Positions 9,121 through 17,049 of a stretch of DNA of 41,019 nucleotides are shown piece by piece (position 1 is the stretch's first letter; each line of letters opens with the position of its first letter). Below the pieces are notes generated by a model. The model was given only the letters and a program-made list of their open reading frames with translations. It was not told the DNA's origin and made no database searches. Location of the stretch: the NCBI GenBank assembly GCA_945897475.1, contig CAMDFL010000018.1:1-41019 (forward strand), in the 5' to 3' direction. The position numbers and the translations under genes were made by a program. Source of the DNA: Bordetella parapertussis. GTDB lineage: Bacteria > Pseudomonadota > Gammaproteobacteria > Burkholderiales > SG8-39.

Positions 9121-9647
9121 CAGACTAATTCCATCGCTTCGATACCGTCACCGATATCCTGCTCGAGCTTTTCGATAAAAAGTAACTGGCGGGCCGCTTC
9201 GGCGGCAGGCTGAACGGCGCCGGAGCATAATAAACCCTCCAGATGCGCAAACCGCGCGCGCTTCTCCGCCAGTACCTCCTCGTTGATCGTATTGAGTCGG
9301 CCCAGATTACGCGCGGCGCGCGCATCTTCGATATTCTCGCGCCAGTCGAGCTGCCGCATCAGAAACTCGGGTTCCATCGCCGTATGGGTCTCGGAGCGCA
9401 CGTCGATACCTTGAATTTCCAACAAATAAATCGCGCGATTCAGGGGATTCCTGAGGGTTTGATAGGCTTCGTTGACCCGCGTGGCTAGCTGCATCGCCAC
9501 GCGCCGTTCAGCCGCGGTCGCCGAGGCGAAACGATCCGGGTGAACTCTCGACTGAAGCTCGCGATAAGCGCTGTCGAGCCTCGCCATCGGCACGTCGAAA
9601 GAGACCGGCACGCCGAGCAATTCAAAATGATTCGTCGCCTGATTCAT
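9120..9647 (-). CDS. hscB: Fe-S assembly co-chaperone HscB (J-domain)
   Basis: J-domain co-chaperone that delivers IscU to HscA and stimulates its ATPase. The 175 residues split into a J domain (about 1-75, HPD motif at residues 36-38 in SRVHPDRF) and a C-terminal three-helix domain that binds IscU ([19 protein letters not shown] onwards). It is separated from iscA by a 57-base gap with an intrinsic-terminator-like hairpin, so expression of the distal half of the ISC operon may be reduced relative to iscRSUA. Confidence 0.96.
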   Translation of the reverse strand: MNQATNHFELLGVPVSFDVPMARLDSAYRELQSRVHPDRFASATAAERRVAMQLATRVNEAYQTLRNPLNRAIYLLEIQGIDVRSETHTAMEPEFLMRQLDWRENIEDARAARNLGRLNTINEEVLAEKRARFAHLEGLLCSGAVQPAAEAARQLLFIEKLEQDIGDGIEAMELV

Positions 9648-9659
9648 GATTCAATTCGC

Positions 9660-9682
9660 AAAAAAAGGGCCGTCAGGCCCCT
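9660..9682 (-). terminator. Terminator-like hairpin between iscA and hscB
   Basis: On the minus strand, GGGCC-TGAC-GGCCC forms a short GC-only stem, extendable by a G-U and an A-U pair, followed by seven T. This is a canonical intrinsic-terminator layout within a co-directional operon, so it probably acts as a partial terminator. Confidence 0.7.
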
Positions 9683-9704
9683 GTTTATCTCCCGCCTCCT
9701 CACC

Positions 9705-10028
9705 TCAAACGTTGAACGATTCCCCGCACCCGCACTCGTCCTTAACGTTGGGATTGTTGAACTTGAAACCTTCATTCAAGCCCTCGCGCGCGAAGTCGAG
9801 TTCGGTGCCATCGATGTAGGGCAGACTTTTAGGATCAACCACCACCTTGACGCCGTGGCTATCGAATGTCAGATCCTCGGGATTCAGGGCATCGGCATAC
9901 TCAAGCTTATAGGCAAGTCCGGAGCAGCCGGTAGTGCGCACTCCCAGGCGCAATCCCACGCCTTTTCCGCGCTTGGCGATAAAGTTGCTGACATGAGTAG
10001 CAGCGCGTTCGGTCAATGTAATCGACAT
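9705..10028 (-). CDS. iscA: A-type Fe-S carrier protein IscA
   Basis: A-type carrier that receives clusters or iron and passes them to apo-enzymes. The 107-residue product has the three conserved ligands Cys35 (TTGCSGLAY), Cys99 and Cys101 (DECGCGESF). The frame is open to 10139, but IscA proteins begin [10 protein letters not shown], so the ATG at 10028 is chosen; it lies 10 bases after the iscU stop. It is the last gene before the internal terminator-like hairpin. Confidence 0.96.
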   Translation of the reverse strand: MSITLTERAATHVSNFIAKRGKGVGLRLGVRTTGCSGLAYKLEYADALNPEDLTFDSHGVKVVVDPKSLPYIDGTELDFAREGLNEGFKFNNPNVKDECGCGESFNV

Positions 10029-10038
10029 GTGAGCCTGT

Positions 10039-10473
10039 CTAAACCGTGGCGCTTGCCTTGGGTGCGCCATCAGCGACAGGCGCCATTGAATCTTCCGCGT
10101 GTTTCTTGCGGTAGTCGCTGATCGCAGCCTTGATGGCATCCTCGGCCAGAATCGAGCAATGTATTTTCACCGGCGGCAAGGCCAGTTCTTCGGCAATTTG
10201 TGAGTTCTTAATGCTCCCCGCCTCATCCAAAGTCTTTCCTTTCACCCACTCGGTGATAAGCGAAGACGAAGCGATCGCCGAGCCGCACCCGTAGGTCTTG
10301 AAGCGGGCGTCCTCGATAATGCCCTCCTTGCTGACCCGGATTTGCAGCTTCATCACGTCGCCACACGCCGGCGCGCCCACCATGCCGGTGCCCACGTGAT
10401 CGTCCGTTTTGTCGAATGAACCAACGTTACGCGGATTCTCGTAGTGGTCGATGACCTTGTCGCTGTATGCCAT
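10039..10473 (-). CDS. iscU: Fe-S cluster scaffold protein IscU
   Basis: Scaffold on which IscS-derived sulfur and iron are assembled into [2Fe-2S]. The three ligand cysteines are Cys37 (APACGD), Cys63 (YGCGSA) and Cys106 (KIHCSI), and the HscA-recognition motif LPPVK is at residues 99-103. At 144 residues it is about 16 longer than E. coli IscU because of an Ala/Pro-rich tail ([17 protein letters not shown]) of unknown role. The ATG follows an AGGAG site. A 21-base triplicate separates it from iscS. Confidence 0.97.
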   Translation of the reverse strand: MAYSDKVIDHYENPRNVGSFDKTDDHVGTGMVGAPACGDVMKLQIRVSKEGIIEDARFKTYGCGSAIASSSLITEWVKGKTLDEAGSIKNSQIAEELALPPVKIHCSILAEDAIKAAISDYRKKHAEDSMAPVADGAPKASATV

Positions 10474-10497
10474 TTCAGACTCCTTTATTTCTCACGG

Positions 10498-10560
10498 GCA
10501 TTAGACCGCTCTGATACTGCATTAGACCGCTCTGATACTCCACTACACCGCTCTGATACT
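10498..10560. repeat. Three 21-bp tandem repeats between iscS and iscU
   Basis: Units 10498-10518 and 10519-10539 are identical; 10540-10560 differs at four positions. The conserved core is ACCGCTCTGATACT. The array starts three bases from the iscS stop and ends 24 bases before the iscU start, filling nearly the whole gap. There are no spacers, so this is not CRISPR. Confidence 0.9.
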
Positions 10561-10563
10561 CGA

Positions 10564-11772
10564 TCAATGCGCCGCCCACTGCACGGTATTCAAATCTACG
10601 CCGTCTTTATACATTTCCCACAGAGGGGAGAGTTCACGCAGTTTGTCGATCTTACGTTGCAAAAGATCAATAGCGAAATCGATTTCCTCGGCGGTGGTGT
10701 ACTTGCCTATCGTGAAACGAATGGAACTGTGTGCGAGTTCATCGGAACGGCCCAGGGCGCGCAGCACATAGGAAGGCTCCAATGACGCCGAAGTACAGGC
10801 CGACCCCGAGGACACCGCGACATCCTTAATGGCCATGATCAGCGACTCGCCCTCGACAAAGTTGAAGCTGATGTTGAGGTTGTGCGCAATGCGCTCATCC
10901 ATACTGCCGTTGATGTAGGTTTCCTCAAGATCGCCAAACCCGTTTCGCAGCCGGTCGCGAAGCCCCCGAATCCGTTCGTTATCCGTGCCCATCTCCCGCT
11001 TCGCGATACGAAAGGCCTCGCCCATGCCGACGATTTGATGGGTCGCAAGCGTTCCCGAGCGCAGCCCACGCTCGTGTCCTCCGCCATGCACCTGCGCTTC
11101 AATGCGAATACGCGGCTTACGACGCACGTATAAGGCGCCTATTCCTTTAGGACCATAGACCTTGTGCGCAGTAACCGTGAGCAGGTCGACCTTGAGCTTT
11201 TGCGTATCGATTTCCAGTTTTCCCGCGCCCTGGACGGCGTCGCAATGAAAAATAATGCCGTTCGCGCGGCACAGCTCGCCAATTTCGGCGACCGGCTGTA
11301 TGACACCGATTTCATTATTGACCATCATCACCGACACCAGCACGGTGTCGGTTTGAATCGCGGCCTGCAATTGTTCGATGGTGATCAAGCCGTCCGCGTT
11401 GGGATCGAGATAGGTCGCGGTGAAACCCTGGCGTTCCAGTTCGCGCACGGTATCGAGCACCGACTTGTGCTCGGTTTTTACCGTGATAATGTGCTTTCCC
11501 TTGGATTTATAGAAATTGGCGGCGCCCTTGATGGCGAGGTTGTTGCCCTCGGTGGCGCCGGAGGTCCACACAATTTCACGCGGATCGGCATTTAACAAAG
11601 CGGCGACATGCTCCCGCGCTTCCTCCACCGCCTTTTCCGACTCCCAGCCATAAGCATGCGAGCGGCTCGCCGCGTTGCCGAAATGCTCGGTGAGATAGGG
11701 AATCATTTTCTGCGCCACGCGAGGATCGACCGGTGTGGTGGCAGAGTAATCGAGATAAATCGGAAACTTCAT
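10564..11772 (-). CDS. iscS: Cysteine desulfurase IscS
   Basis: PLP enzyme that converts cysteine to alanine and passes the persulfide sulfur to IscU and to tRNA thiolation partners. The 402 residues match group I desulfurases. The PLP lysine is Lys204 in [10 protein letters not shown] and the persulfide-forming residue is Cys326 in [21 protein letters not shown]; the N terminus [14 protein letters not shown] is typical. It sits 13 bases after iscR and is the first enzyme gene of the operon. Confidence 0.98.
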   Translation of the reverse strand: MKFPIYLDYSATTPVDPRVAQKMIPYLTEHFGNAASRSHAYGWESEKAVEEAREHVAALLNADPREIVWTSGATEGNNLAIKGAANFYKSKGKHIITVKTEHKSVLDTVRELERQGFTATYLDPNADGLITIEQLQAAIQTDTVLVSVMMVNNEIGVIQPVAEIGELCRANGIIFHCDAVQGAGKLEIDTQKLKVDLLTVTAHKVYGPKGIGALYVRRKPRIRIEAQVHGGGHERGLRSGTLATHQIVGMGEAFRIAKREMGTDNERIRGLRDRLRNGFGDLEETYINGSMDERIAHNLNISFNFVEGESLIMAIKDVAVSSGSACTSASLEPSYVLRALGRSDELAHSSIRFTIGKYTTAEEIDFAIDLLQRKIDKLRELSPLWEMYKDGVDLNTVQWAAH

Positions 11773-11785
11773 GTGTTCTCCGTGA

Positions 11786-12259
11786 TCAAGCTGGCAGGAC
11801 CGCTTCCTTGAAGCGTTTATCCTGAATTACCGCTATGCCCGCGCTCGCCTGACGTTCGCGCTGCTTTGCGACCAATTCCGCGAGCTTCACCGAATTAAGA
11901 TAATCGAACATCTTGCCATTCAGCGCGGACCACAGTTCGTGGGTCATGCAGCGCTGCTCTTCCTGGCAATTCTCAAGTCCGCCGCACTGCGTGGCATCAA
12001 GCGGCTCATCAACGGCGTGAATAATTTCAGCCACCGAAATTTGAGCCACAGACCGCGCCAGCGTGTAACCGCCGCCAGGACCACGAACGCTATCCACCAG
12101 ACTGCGGCGGCGCAGCTTTCCAAATAGCTGTTCCAGATAAGACAACGATATATGCTGGCGCTTGCTGATACCGGCTAGCGTCACCGGTCCAGTACCTTCA
12201 CGCAATGCCAAATCCAGCATCGCCGTTACCGCAAAACGCCCTTTGGTTGTCAATCTCAT
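11786..12259 (-). CDS. iscR: Fe-S responsive transcriptional regulator IscR (Rrf2 family)
   Basis: Winged-helix Rrf2 regulator that holds a [2Fe-2S] cluster and represses the isc operon when clusters are plentiful. The 157-residue protein has the DNA-binding helix region in residues 28-65 ([20 protein letters not shown], then GPGGGY). The cluster ligands Cys92, Cys98, Cys104 and His107 are all present. As first gene of the operon it probably represses its own promoter at 12334-12362. A partly symmetric stretch just downstream of the -10 (around 12311-12328) could be an operator, but I could not match it firmly to the known IscR type 1 site. Confidence 0.96.
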   Translation of the reverse strand: MRLTTKGRFAVTAMLDLALREGTGPVTLAGISKRQHISLSYLEQLFGKLRRRSLVDSVRGPGGGYTLARSVAQISVAEIIHAVDEPLDATQCGGLENCQEEQRCMTHELWSALNGKMFDYLNSVKLAELVAKQRERQASAGIAVIQDKRFKEAVLPA

Positions 12260-12333
12260 GGCCGGCCTCTATGGCAGTGATTGTGAATAATTTCAAGCCT
12301 GGCGAATTAACCGAGCTAATTACTCAGGATTGA

Positions 12334-12362
12334 ATTTTACGATATCCGATTAAAACAATCAA
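12334..12362 (-). promoter_or_regulatory. Predicted sigma-70 promoter of the isc operon
   Basis: On the minus strand a TTGATT -35 (12362-12357) is followed by a 17-base spacer and a TAAAAT -10 (12339-12334). This places the start of transcription about 65 to 70 bases before the iscR ATG. Spacing is ideal and the only strong match in the cysE-iscR gap. Confidence 0.65.
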
Positions 12363-12370
12363 CTATTAGT

Positions 12371-13114
12371 CTACTTACCTGAGACTTTGCGGTCTGCCCA
12401 GCGGGTCGCCGACAAAGCGCTGTCCTGATCCGCTCGAATTGCCTCCAATTCCTTTAATATCATATTGATACGTTGATCTATTTCAGTGCTGTGATCGAGC
12501 AAACCGTCAACCGCCTTGGACATAGGATCGTCGTCGCGGGTCACCGCATAGGCCGAAAAGCCAAGTTGCGCCGCTTTTTCTTCTCGCGACTTATCACGCT
12601 CGCCCAGGATCACTCGGGCCGGAATACCGACGGCAGTTGCCCCTGCGGGAACATCCTTCACCACCACCGCATTCGAGCCCACTTTGGCGCCTTCGCCGAT
12701 CACGATGGGTCCGATAACCTTTGCGCCGGCTCCCACGACCACTCCGGCAAGCAGCGTCGGATGTCGCTTTCCCTGTTGCCAGGACGTTCCACCAAGCGTC
12801 ACGCCGTGATAGAGCGTGCAGTCGTCGCCGACCTCGGCGGTTTCGCCAATCACAACGCCCATGCCGTGGTCGATAAATACTCTGCGCCCAATGGTGGCGC
12901 CGGGATGTATCTCAATACCGGTGAAGAAACGGCCCAAGTGAGAACAAAACCGCGCCAACCACCGAAAGTGGTTTTGCCACATCCAATGCGACAACCGATG
13001 CAGCGACAAGGCATGAAAACCGGGATAGCAGGTCAACACCTCCCAAGCCGATCGAGCCGCTGGATCGCGTTCGAAAACACACGCGATATCTTCCCTAAAT
13101 CGGGAAAACATCAT
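12371..13114 (-). CDS. cysE: Serine O-acetyltransferase
   Basis: Transfers acetyl from acetyl-CoA to serine, giving O-acetylserine, the precursor of cysteine. The 247-residue protein has an N-terminal helical domain (1-65) and a left-handed beta-helix of hexapeptide repeats (about 70-175: [33 protein letters not shown]). The Asp82-His83 pair in IDHG and the HGVTLGGT segment near 103 belong to the active site. It supplies cysteine biosynthesis next to the cysteine-consuming isc operon. The ATG at 13114 follows GGAG; a second ATG is the next codon. Confidence 0.96.
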   Translation of the reverse strand: MMFSRFREDIACVFERDPAARSAWEVLTCYPGFHALSLHRLSHWMWQNHFRWLARFCSHLGRFFTGIEIHPGATIGRRVFIDHGMGVVIGETAEVGDDCTLYHGVTLGGTSWQQGKRHPTLLAGVVVGAGAKVIGPIVIGEGAKVGSNAVVVKDVPAGATAVGIPARVILGERDKSREEKAAQLGFSAYAVTRDDDPMSKAVDGLLDHSTEIDQRINMILKELEAIRADQDSALSATRWADRKVSGK

Positions 13115-13138
13115 TGATTCTCCAGTGATTTATTCCAC

Positions 13139-13166
13139 ATAATGCCAAACCATAGTATTTTGTCAA
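13139..13166 (-). promoter_or_regulatory. Predicted cysE promoter
   Basis: On the minus strand a perfect TTGACA -35 (13166-13161) is followed by 16 bases and a CATTAT -10 (13144-13139), about 25 bases before the cysE start codon, giving a short leader. Confidence 0.55.
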
Positions 13167-13194
13167 CTTCTTGCCTGTGTAATTTATCGGCTTC

Positions 13195-13224
13195 TTTGCC
13201 GATGTTATGTTTGCCGATGTTTGG
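13195..13224. repeat. 15-base duplication over the trmJ stop codon
   Basis: Units TTTGCCGATGTTATG (13195-13209) and TTTGCCGATGTTTGG (13210-13224). The trmJ stop lies where the two copies join, so the final codons (His-Arg-Gln) are duplicated just after the stop, in frame. Confidence 0.75.
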
Positions 13225-13975
13225 GCAAACTGTTCCTGTCCCAGGCCGTCAGCATACCCCGCAGGATATTGACTTCCTCCCGTTGCAATCGCGCCCGTGC
13301 AAACAGGCGGCGCATGCGCTCCATCATGCGTTTGGGTTTCCCAGGCTCGAGAAAATCAGTCTGGCCCAGACTGTTCTCGAGGTGCGCGTAGAAATGCTCG
13401 ACTTGTTCGATGCTCGCCAGATCCGCGGGGCCACCTGGGAGGCGCAGCGGGACGCCCGACGCCATTTGGATTTCATACGCCGCCACCTGTACCGCCGCCG
13501 CAAGATTCAAAGAACTGGAATCGGTGACGGTCGGTATATAGGCCAAACGATTGCACAGCAACACCTCTTCGTTCGCAAGACCCGCAGTTTCGTTGCCAAA
13601 AACCAGGGCCACATCGCAGGTTTGCGCAATCTCGACGGCTTCGGCGGCGATGCAACGGACATCGACAGACGCATGTGAAAGGTCGCGTTCGCGCGCGGAG
13701 AACGCAATGGCGAGCACCACCCCCTGCAACGCATCTTGCAAGCTGCCATGGACCCTGGCACTGGCGACTATATCGACCGCATTGACGGCGAGCGCATCGG
13801 CTTCGCGGTCGGGAAAACGGCGCGGCTCGACCAACTCCAATCGTGACAGCCCCATGGTTTTCATCGCGCGCGCCGCCGCGCCGATATTGCCTGGATGAGA
13901 GGGACGATGCAGTACTACGCGAATGCGATCTAAATTCACGAAAATCCAAGGATAAAAATTTCTCGACCGGGGCAT
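13205..13975 (-). CDS. trmJ: tRNA (cytidine/uridine-2'-O-)-methyltransferase TrmJ
   Basis: SPOUT-family enzyme that 2'-O-methylates position 32 of several tRNAs using S-adenosylmethionine. The 256 residues include motif 1 (VVLHRPSHPGNIGAAARAMK, about 20-39), motif 2 (ALVFGNETAGLANEE) and the knotted motif 3 (YIPTVTDSSSLNLAAAVQ), followed by a C-terminal helical extension typical of TrmJ. The ATG at 13975 has an AGGG-type ribosome site; a GTG at 13939 that starts VNLDRIRVVL is an alternative closer to the family N terminus. It is divergent from suhB. Confidence 0.94.
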   Translation of the reverse strand: MPRSRNFYPWIFVNLDRIRVVLHRPSHPGNIGAAARAMKTMGLSRLELVEPRRFPDREADALAVNAVDIVASARVHGSLQDALQGVVLAIAFSARERDLSHASVDVRCIAAEAVEIAQTCDVALVFGNETAGLANEEVLLCNRLAYIPTVTDSSSLNLAAAVQVAAYEIQMASGVPLRLPGGPADLASIEQVEHFYAHLENSLGQTDFLEPGKPKRMMERMRRLFARARLQREEVNILRGMLTAWDRNSLPKHRQT

Positions 13976-13994
13976 TCACCCCGCCCTTGAGCAC

Positions 13995-14052
13995 GGGGCT
14001 GCGCCCCTTTGGATTCCCCAATTTCAATACCCCGCTACAAGCAGCGGGGAAT
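13995..14052. other. Hairpin-rich trmJ-suhB intergenic segment
   Basis: Three inverted repeats lie in a 156-base divergent gap: GGGGC-TGC-GCCCC (13995-14007), CCCCGCT-ACAAGC-AGCGGGG (14030-14049), and ATTCCCC (14013-14019) pairing with GGGGAAT (14046-14052). The last two share bases and are mutually exclusive, as in an attenuator-like leader. No convincing promoter hexamer pair was found, so a regulatory role for suhB or trmJ is only inferred. Confidence 0.4.
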
Positions 14053-14131
14053 CAGGGTTTCATAATAGTAGAATCGGCCTAGCTCGGCGCGCCTTTCGCG
14101 CGAGCGCTCTTTGAAAACGAAAGCCTGCGCA

Positions 14132-14938
14132 ATGCATCCTATGCTCACCATCGCGGTAAAGGCCGCCAGACGCGCCGGAACCATCATAAATCGCGCCGCC
14201 CGCGACGTCGACCAGGTGGTCGTCACACGCAAACGGCACAACGATTTCGTGACCGAGGTAGACAAGGGCGCCGAAGCCGCAATCATCGATGTCATACGCG
14301 ACTCCTACCCCGACCATGCGATTTTAGCAGAGGAGTCCGGCAAATCCGCGGGCACCAAGGGGGGGGCCGAATACACCTGGATCATCGATCCGCTAGACGG
14401 CACCACCAATTTCATTCACGGTTTTCCGCAATATGCAGTGTCGATCGGCATCATGCATCGCGACACACTTAGCCACGGCGTCATCTACGACCCCTTCAAG
14501 AACGAGTTGTTTCATGCCAGCCGCGGAGGCGGCGCTTTTATGAACGACCAGCGCATACGCGTCTCCAAACGCACGCGTTTCGCAGATGCTTTGATCGGTA
14601 CGGGTTTCCCCTATAGCAATCTGGAAAGCCTGGACCAATACCTTGCCATGTGTCGCGCGGTGGTGAGCAAGGTTGCCGGTGTGCGTCGAGCCGGCGCCGC
14701 AGCGCTGGACCTCGCCTACGTCGCGGCTGGCAGGCTCGATGGCTTTTGGGAACTCGGCCTTTCCCCCTGGGATATCGCCGCCGGAATCCTCATCGTCCAG
14801 GAGGCCGGCGGCCTGGTTTCGGATCTGAATGGCGAATCCGATTACCTGAACAGCGGCCAAATTGTCGGCGGCAACCCCAAGGTATTCCATCAGTTACTGA
14901 GGACGCTTACTTCACTGGAAACACCCGTCGACGAATGA
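14132..14938 (+). CDS. suhB: Inositol-1-monophosphatase family protein SuhB
   Basis: Mg-dependent inositol monophosphatase fold; in E. coli SuhB also acts with Nus factors in rRNA antitermination. The product has 268 residues from MHPMLTIAVKAAR, the start chosen because it matches SuhB exactly; the frame is open seven codons further. Metal-site motifs are Glu67-Glu68 (AEESG), DPLDGTTNF (86-94) and WDIAAGILIVQEAGG near residue 215. It overlaps the next gene by four bases (ATGA), so translation is coupled. Confidence 0.95.
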   Translation: MHPMLTIAVKAARRAGTIINRAARDVDQVVVTRKRHNDFVTEVDKGAEAAIIDVIRDSYPDHAILAEESGKSAGTKGGAEYTWIIDPLDGTTNFIHGFPQYAVSIGIMHRDTLSHGVIYDPFKNELFHASRGGGAFMNDQRIRVSKRTRFADALIGTGFPYSNLESLDQYLAMCRAVVSKVAGVRRAGAAALDLAYVAAGRLDGFWELGLSPWDIAAGILIVQEAGGLVSDLNGESDYLNSGQIVGGNPKVFHQLLRTLTSLETPVDE

Positions 14939-16968
14939 AATGGTTTGATCGGCTGCGTCGCACTTTCTCTGGCGAGCCCGACAGGTCCATCATTTTGGAG
15001 CGCGCGCTCACGTTGCATGAGTCTGGCAACCTGCCTGGCGCCGAAAATATTTACGCGAGCCTACTTGCACACGACCCCGGCGACGCCGATGCCTTGCATT
15101 TGACCGGGCTGATCGCGCATCAACGCGGCCAGCACGAACGCGCAATGCAACTCATTGCCCAGGCCATTGCCCGACGCCCCTCGGCGCCGCGCTTTCATTT
15201 CAACCTGGGCAATGCGCTGGTCGGGCTGGACAATCCACGCGAGGCGGCGCTCAGTTTCCAGCACGCCGCAGATCTGGATCCCGCTCACGCCCCCAGCTGG
15301 TTCAATCTCGGCGCGGCTCTTGCCAGATTGGACGAACACACCAAGGCGGTCGCCGCACTGCGCCGCGCCTTCGATCTCGCGCCCGAATCAACGGGCGTAC
15401 GCCAGGCGCTGGCACAGGCATTGATCAATGCCGCAGCTTCAAGCGCTGCTCCTCGAACCGCCTATGCAGATGCAGCCGACTTGCTTGAGAACCATTGGCA
15501 GTTCGCCGACAATCCCAGTGACACGCGTTTGCTGCTTGCCCATGCCTTGCAGGAAAGCCATCAATGGACCCGTGCGTCAACGCATTGCAGGGCGATGATC
15601 GAAGCATTCCCCGATCTGGAAGCCGCTCACAACACTCTGGCGAACTGCTACAACAGTCTGGGCAGGATGGGCGAAGCGCGCGATCAATACCGCGAAGTGC
15701 TGCGTTTGTCGCCCAACAATGCACTGGCCGCATCTGGAATAGTTTCTTCCTTCAATTACGACAGCCAAGCCACCCCGGAGCGCAAATTCCAGGAGCACCT
15801 GCATTGGGCGCAACGCTTTGCTCCGGAGCAGGTGTCGCGCCTCCCGCACTCGAACAGTCGCGAGTTCGATCGGCGCTTGCGTCTCGCCTACGTTTCGCCG
15901 GACCTGCGCCGGCATCCTGTCAGCGCCATGTTCGCGCCAATTATCGAGCGGCATGATCGGGCGCGCTTTGAGGTCTTCTGCTACTACAACTATCCCACCG
16001 AGGACATTGTTACCCAACGCATCCGCGCCGCCAGCGACGGGTGGGTGGACATCCATCAATGGAATGACGCGACTGTGTCGCGGCGCATTCGCGAAGACGG
16101 CATTGATATTCTTGTGGATCTGGCAGGCCATACCTCCTACGGCCGCCTCAGGGCTTTTGCCAGTAGACCCGCACCGGTACAAGTAAGCTGGTTGGGATAT
16201 TTCTCCACCACGGGTTTGACGCAACTGGACGCATTCATCACCGACCCGCATTCCTCTCCACCCGGACAGCAAGCCTTGTTCAGCGAAAAACTGATGCGCC
16301 TGCCCGATACCCGCTATACGCTAGAACCCCACCCATGCTATCCACCGGTGGGGCCGCCCCGTCATCGCAAGCCTGGCGCCGTGATTTTTGGCTGCCTAAA
16401 TAACCTTGCAAAAATCAATGACCAGGTATTGGCGGCATGGTCTGCCATTCTTGGACAACTGCCCGAATCGAGACTGCTCCTACAGGCAATCGCACTCGAA
16501 GATGCGCCCAATCGCGAGGCCTTACTGATCCGTTGCGAACAGGCGGGAATCGCGCGCGCGCGTATTGAATTGCGCCCATGGGTACCGCTAGAAGAATCGG
16601 CACGCACCTATCACGACATCGATATCGCACTGGACCCGTTCCCCTTCTGCGGGGGCATGACCAGCCTCGACGCTCTATGGATGGCGGTGCCGGTGGTAAC
16701 GCTCGCCGGAGAATTGGTGGCGGGCCGCCAGAGCGCGTCCATGCTCGCCAATGTTGGCTTGGCGGATCTCATCGCCTATGACGTGGATTCCTATGTTGCG
16801 CTAGCTGTTTCACTCGCACGTGCCCCGGCGAGACTGGACCATCTGCGAGCGAATTTGCGCGCGAACTTCGCCGCGTCCCCCTTATGCGATCATGACAAGT
16901 TCACGCGCGCGTTAGAACATGCCTACCTTGATCTATGGCGGCAATGGGCCGACGGACCCATCCATTGA
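14935..16968 (+). CDS. TPR protein with O-GlcNAc transferase-like (GT41) domain
   Basis: The 677-residue product has tetratricopeptide repeats over about residues 15-280 (for example FHFNLGNALVGLDNPREAA and SWFNLGAALARLDEHTKAV), followed by a GT41/SPINDLY-like catalytic region (about 300-670). Conserved segments are RLAYVSPDLRRHPV, DILVDLAGHT, PVQVSWLGYFSTTGL, FGCLNNLAKI and the nucleotide-sugar site PFPFCGGMTSLDALWMAVPVVTLAG. The family transfers a sugar from a UDP- or GDP-sugar to protein Ser/Thr or acts in surface-polysaccharide or N-glycosylation contexts; acceptor and donor cannot be told here. There is no signal peptide, so it should be cytoplasmic. The start is the ATG overlapping the suhB stop. 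Confidence 0.88.
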   Translation: MKWFDRLRRTFSGEPDRSIILERALTLHESGNLPGAENIYASLLAHDPGDADALHLTGLIAHQRGQHERAMQLIAQAIARRPSAPRFHFNLGNALVGLDNPREAALSFQHAADLDPAHAPSWFNLGAALARLDEHTKAVAALRRAFDLAPESTGVRQALAQALINAAASSAAPRTAYADAADLLENHWQFADNPSDTRLLLAHALQESHQWTRASTHCRAMIEAFPDLEAAHNTLANCYNSLGRMGEARDQYREVLRLSPNNALAASGIVSSFNYDSQATPERKFQEHLHWAQRFAPEQVSRLPHSNSREFDRRLRLAYVSPDLRRHPVSAMFAPIIERHDRARFEVFCYYNYPTEDIVTQRIRAASDGWVDIHQWNDATVSRRIREDGIDILVDLAGHTSYGRLRAFASRPAPVQVSWLGYFSTTGLTQLDAFITDPHSSPPGQQALFSEKLMRLPDTRYTLEPHPCYPPVGPPRHRKPGAVIFGCLNNLAKINDQVLAAWSAILGQLPESRLLLQAIALEDAPNREALLIRCEQAGIARARIELRPWVPLEESARTYHDIDIALDPFPFCGGMTSLDALWMAVPVVTLAGELVAGRQSASMLANVGLADLIAYDVDSYVALAVSLARAPARLDHLRANLRANFAASPLCDHDKFTRALEHAYLDLWRQWADGPIH

Positions 16969-16973
16969 ATATC

Positions 16974-17032
16974 GTTAAACTTCACAGCATTGTTAGACTT
17001 TTTCACAGCGTTGTTAGACTTTTCACAGCGTT
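16974..17032. repeat. Imperfect triplicate upstream of the peptide-binding gene
   Basis: Three units of 18, 21 and 20 bases (16974-16991, 16992-17012, 17013-17032) share GTTAGACTTTTCACAGCGTT. The array starts five bases after the previous gene's stop and ends six bases before the GGAG ribosome site of the next gene. Confidence 0.8.
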
Positions 17033-17049
17033 CTAAGCGGAGCATCCGA

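Noticed and set aside
10498..10560. Possible CRISPR array
   Set aside because: The units are directly adjacent with no spacers, and only three copies are present; the same holds for the other tandem repeats.
12311..12328. IscR type 1 operator near the isc promoter
   Set aside because: The stretch is only partly symmetric and does not match the known site well enough to annotate.
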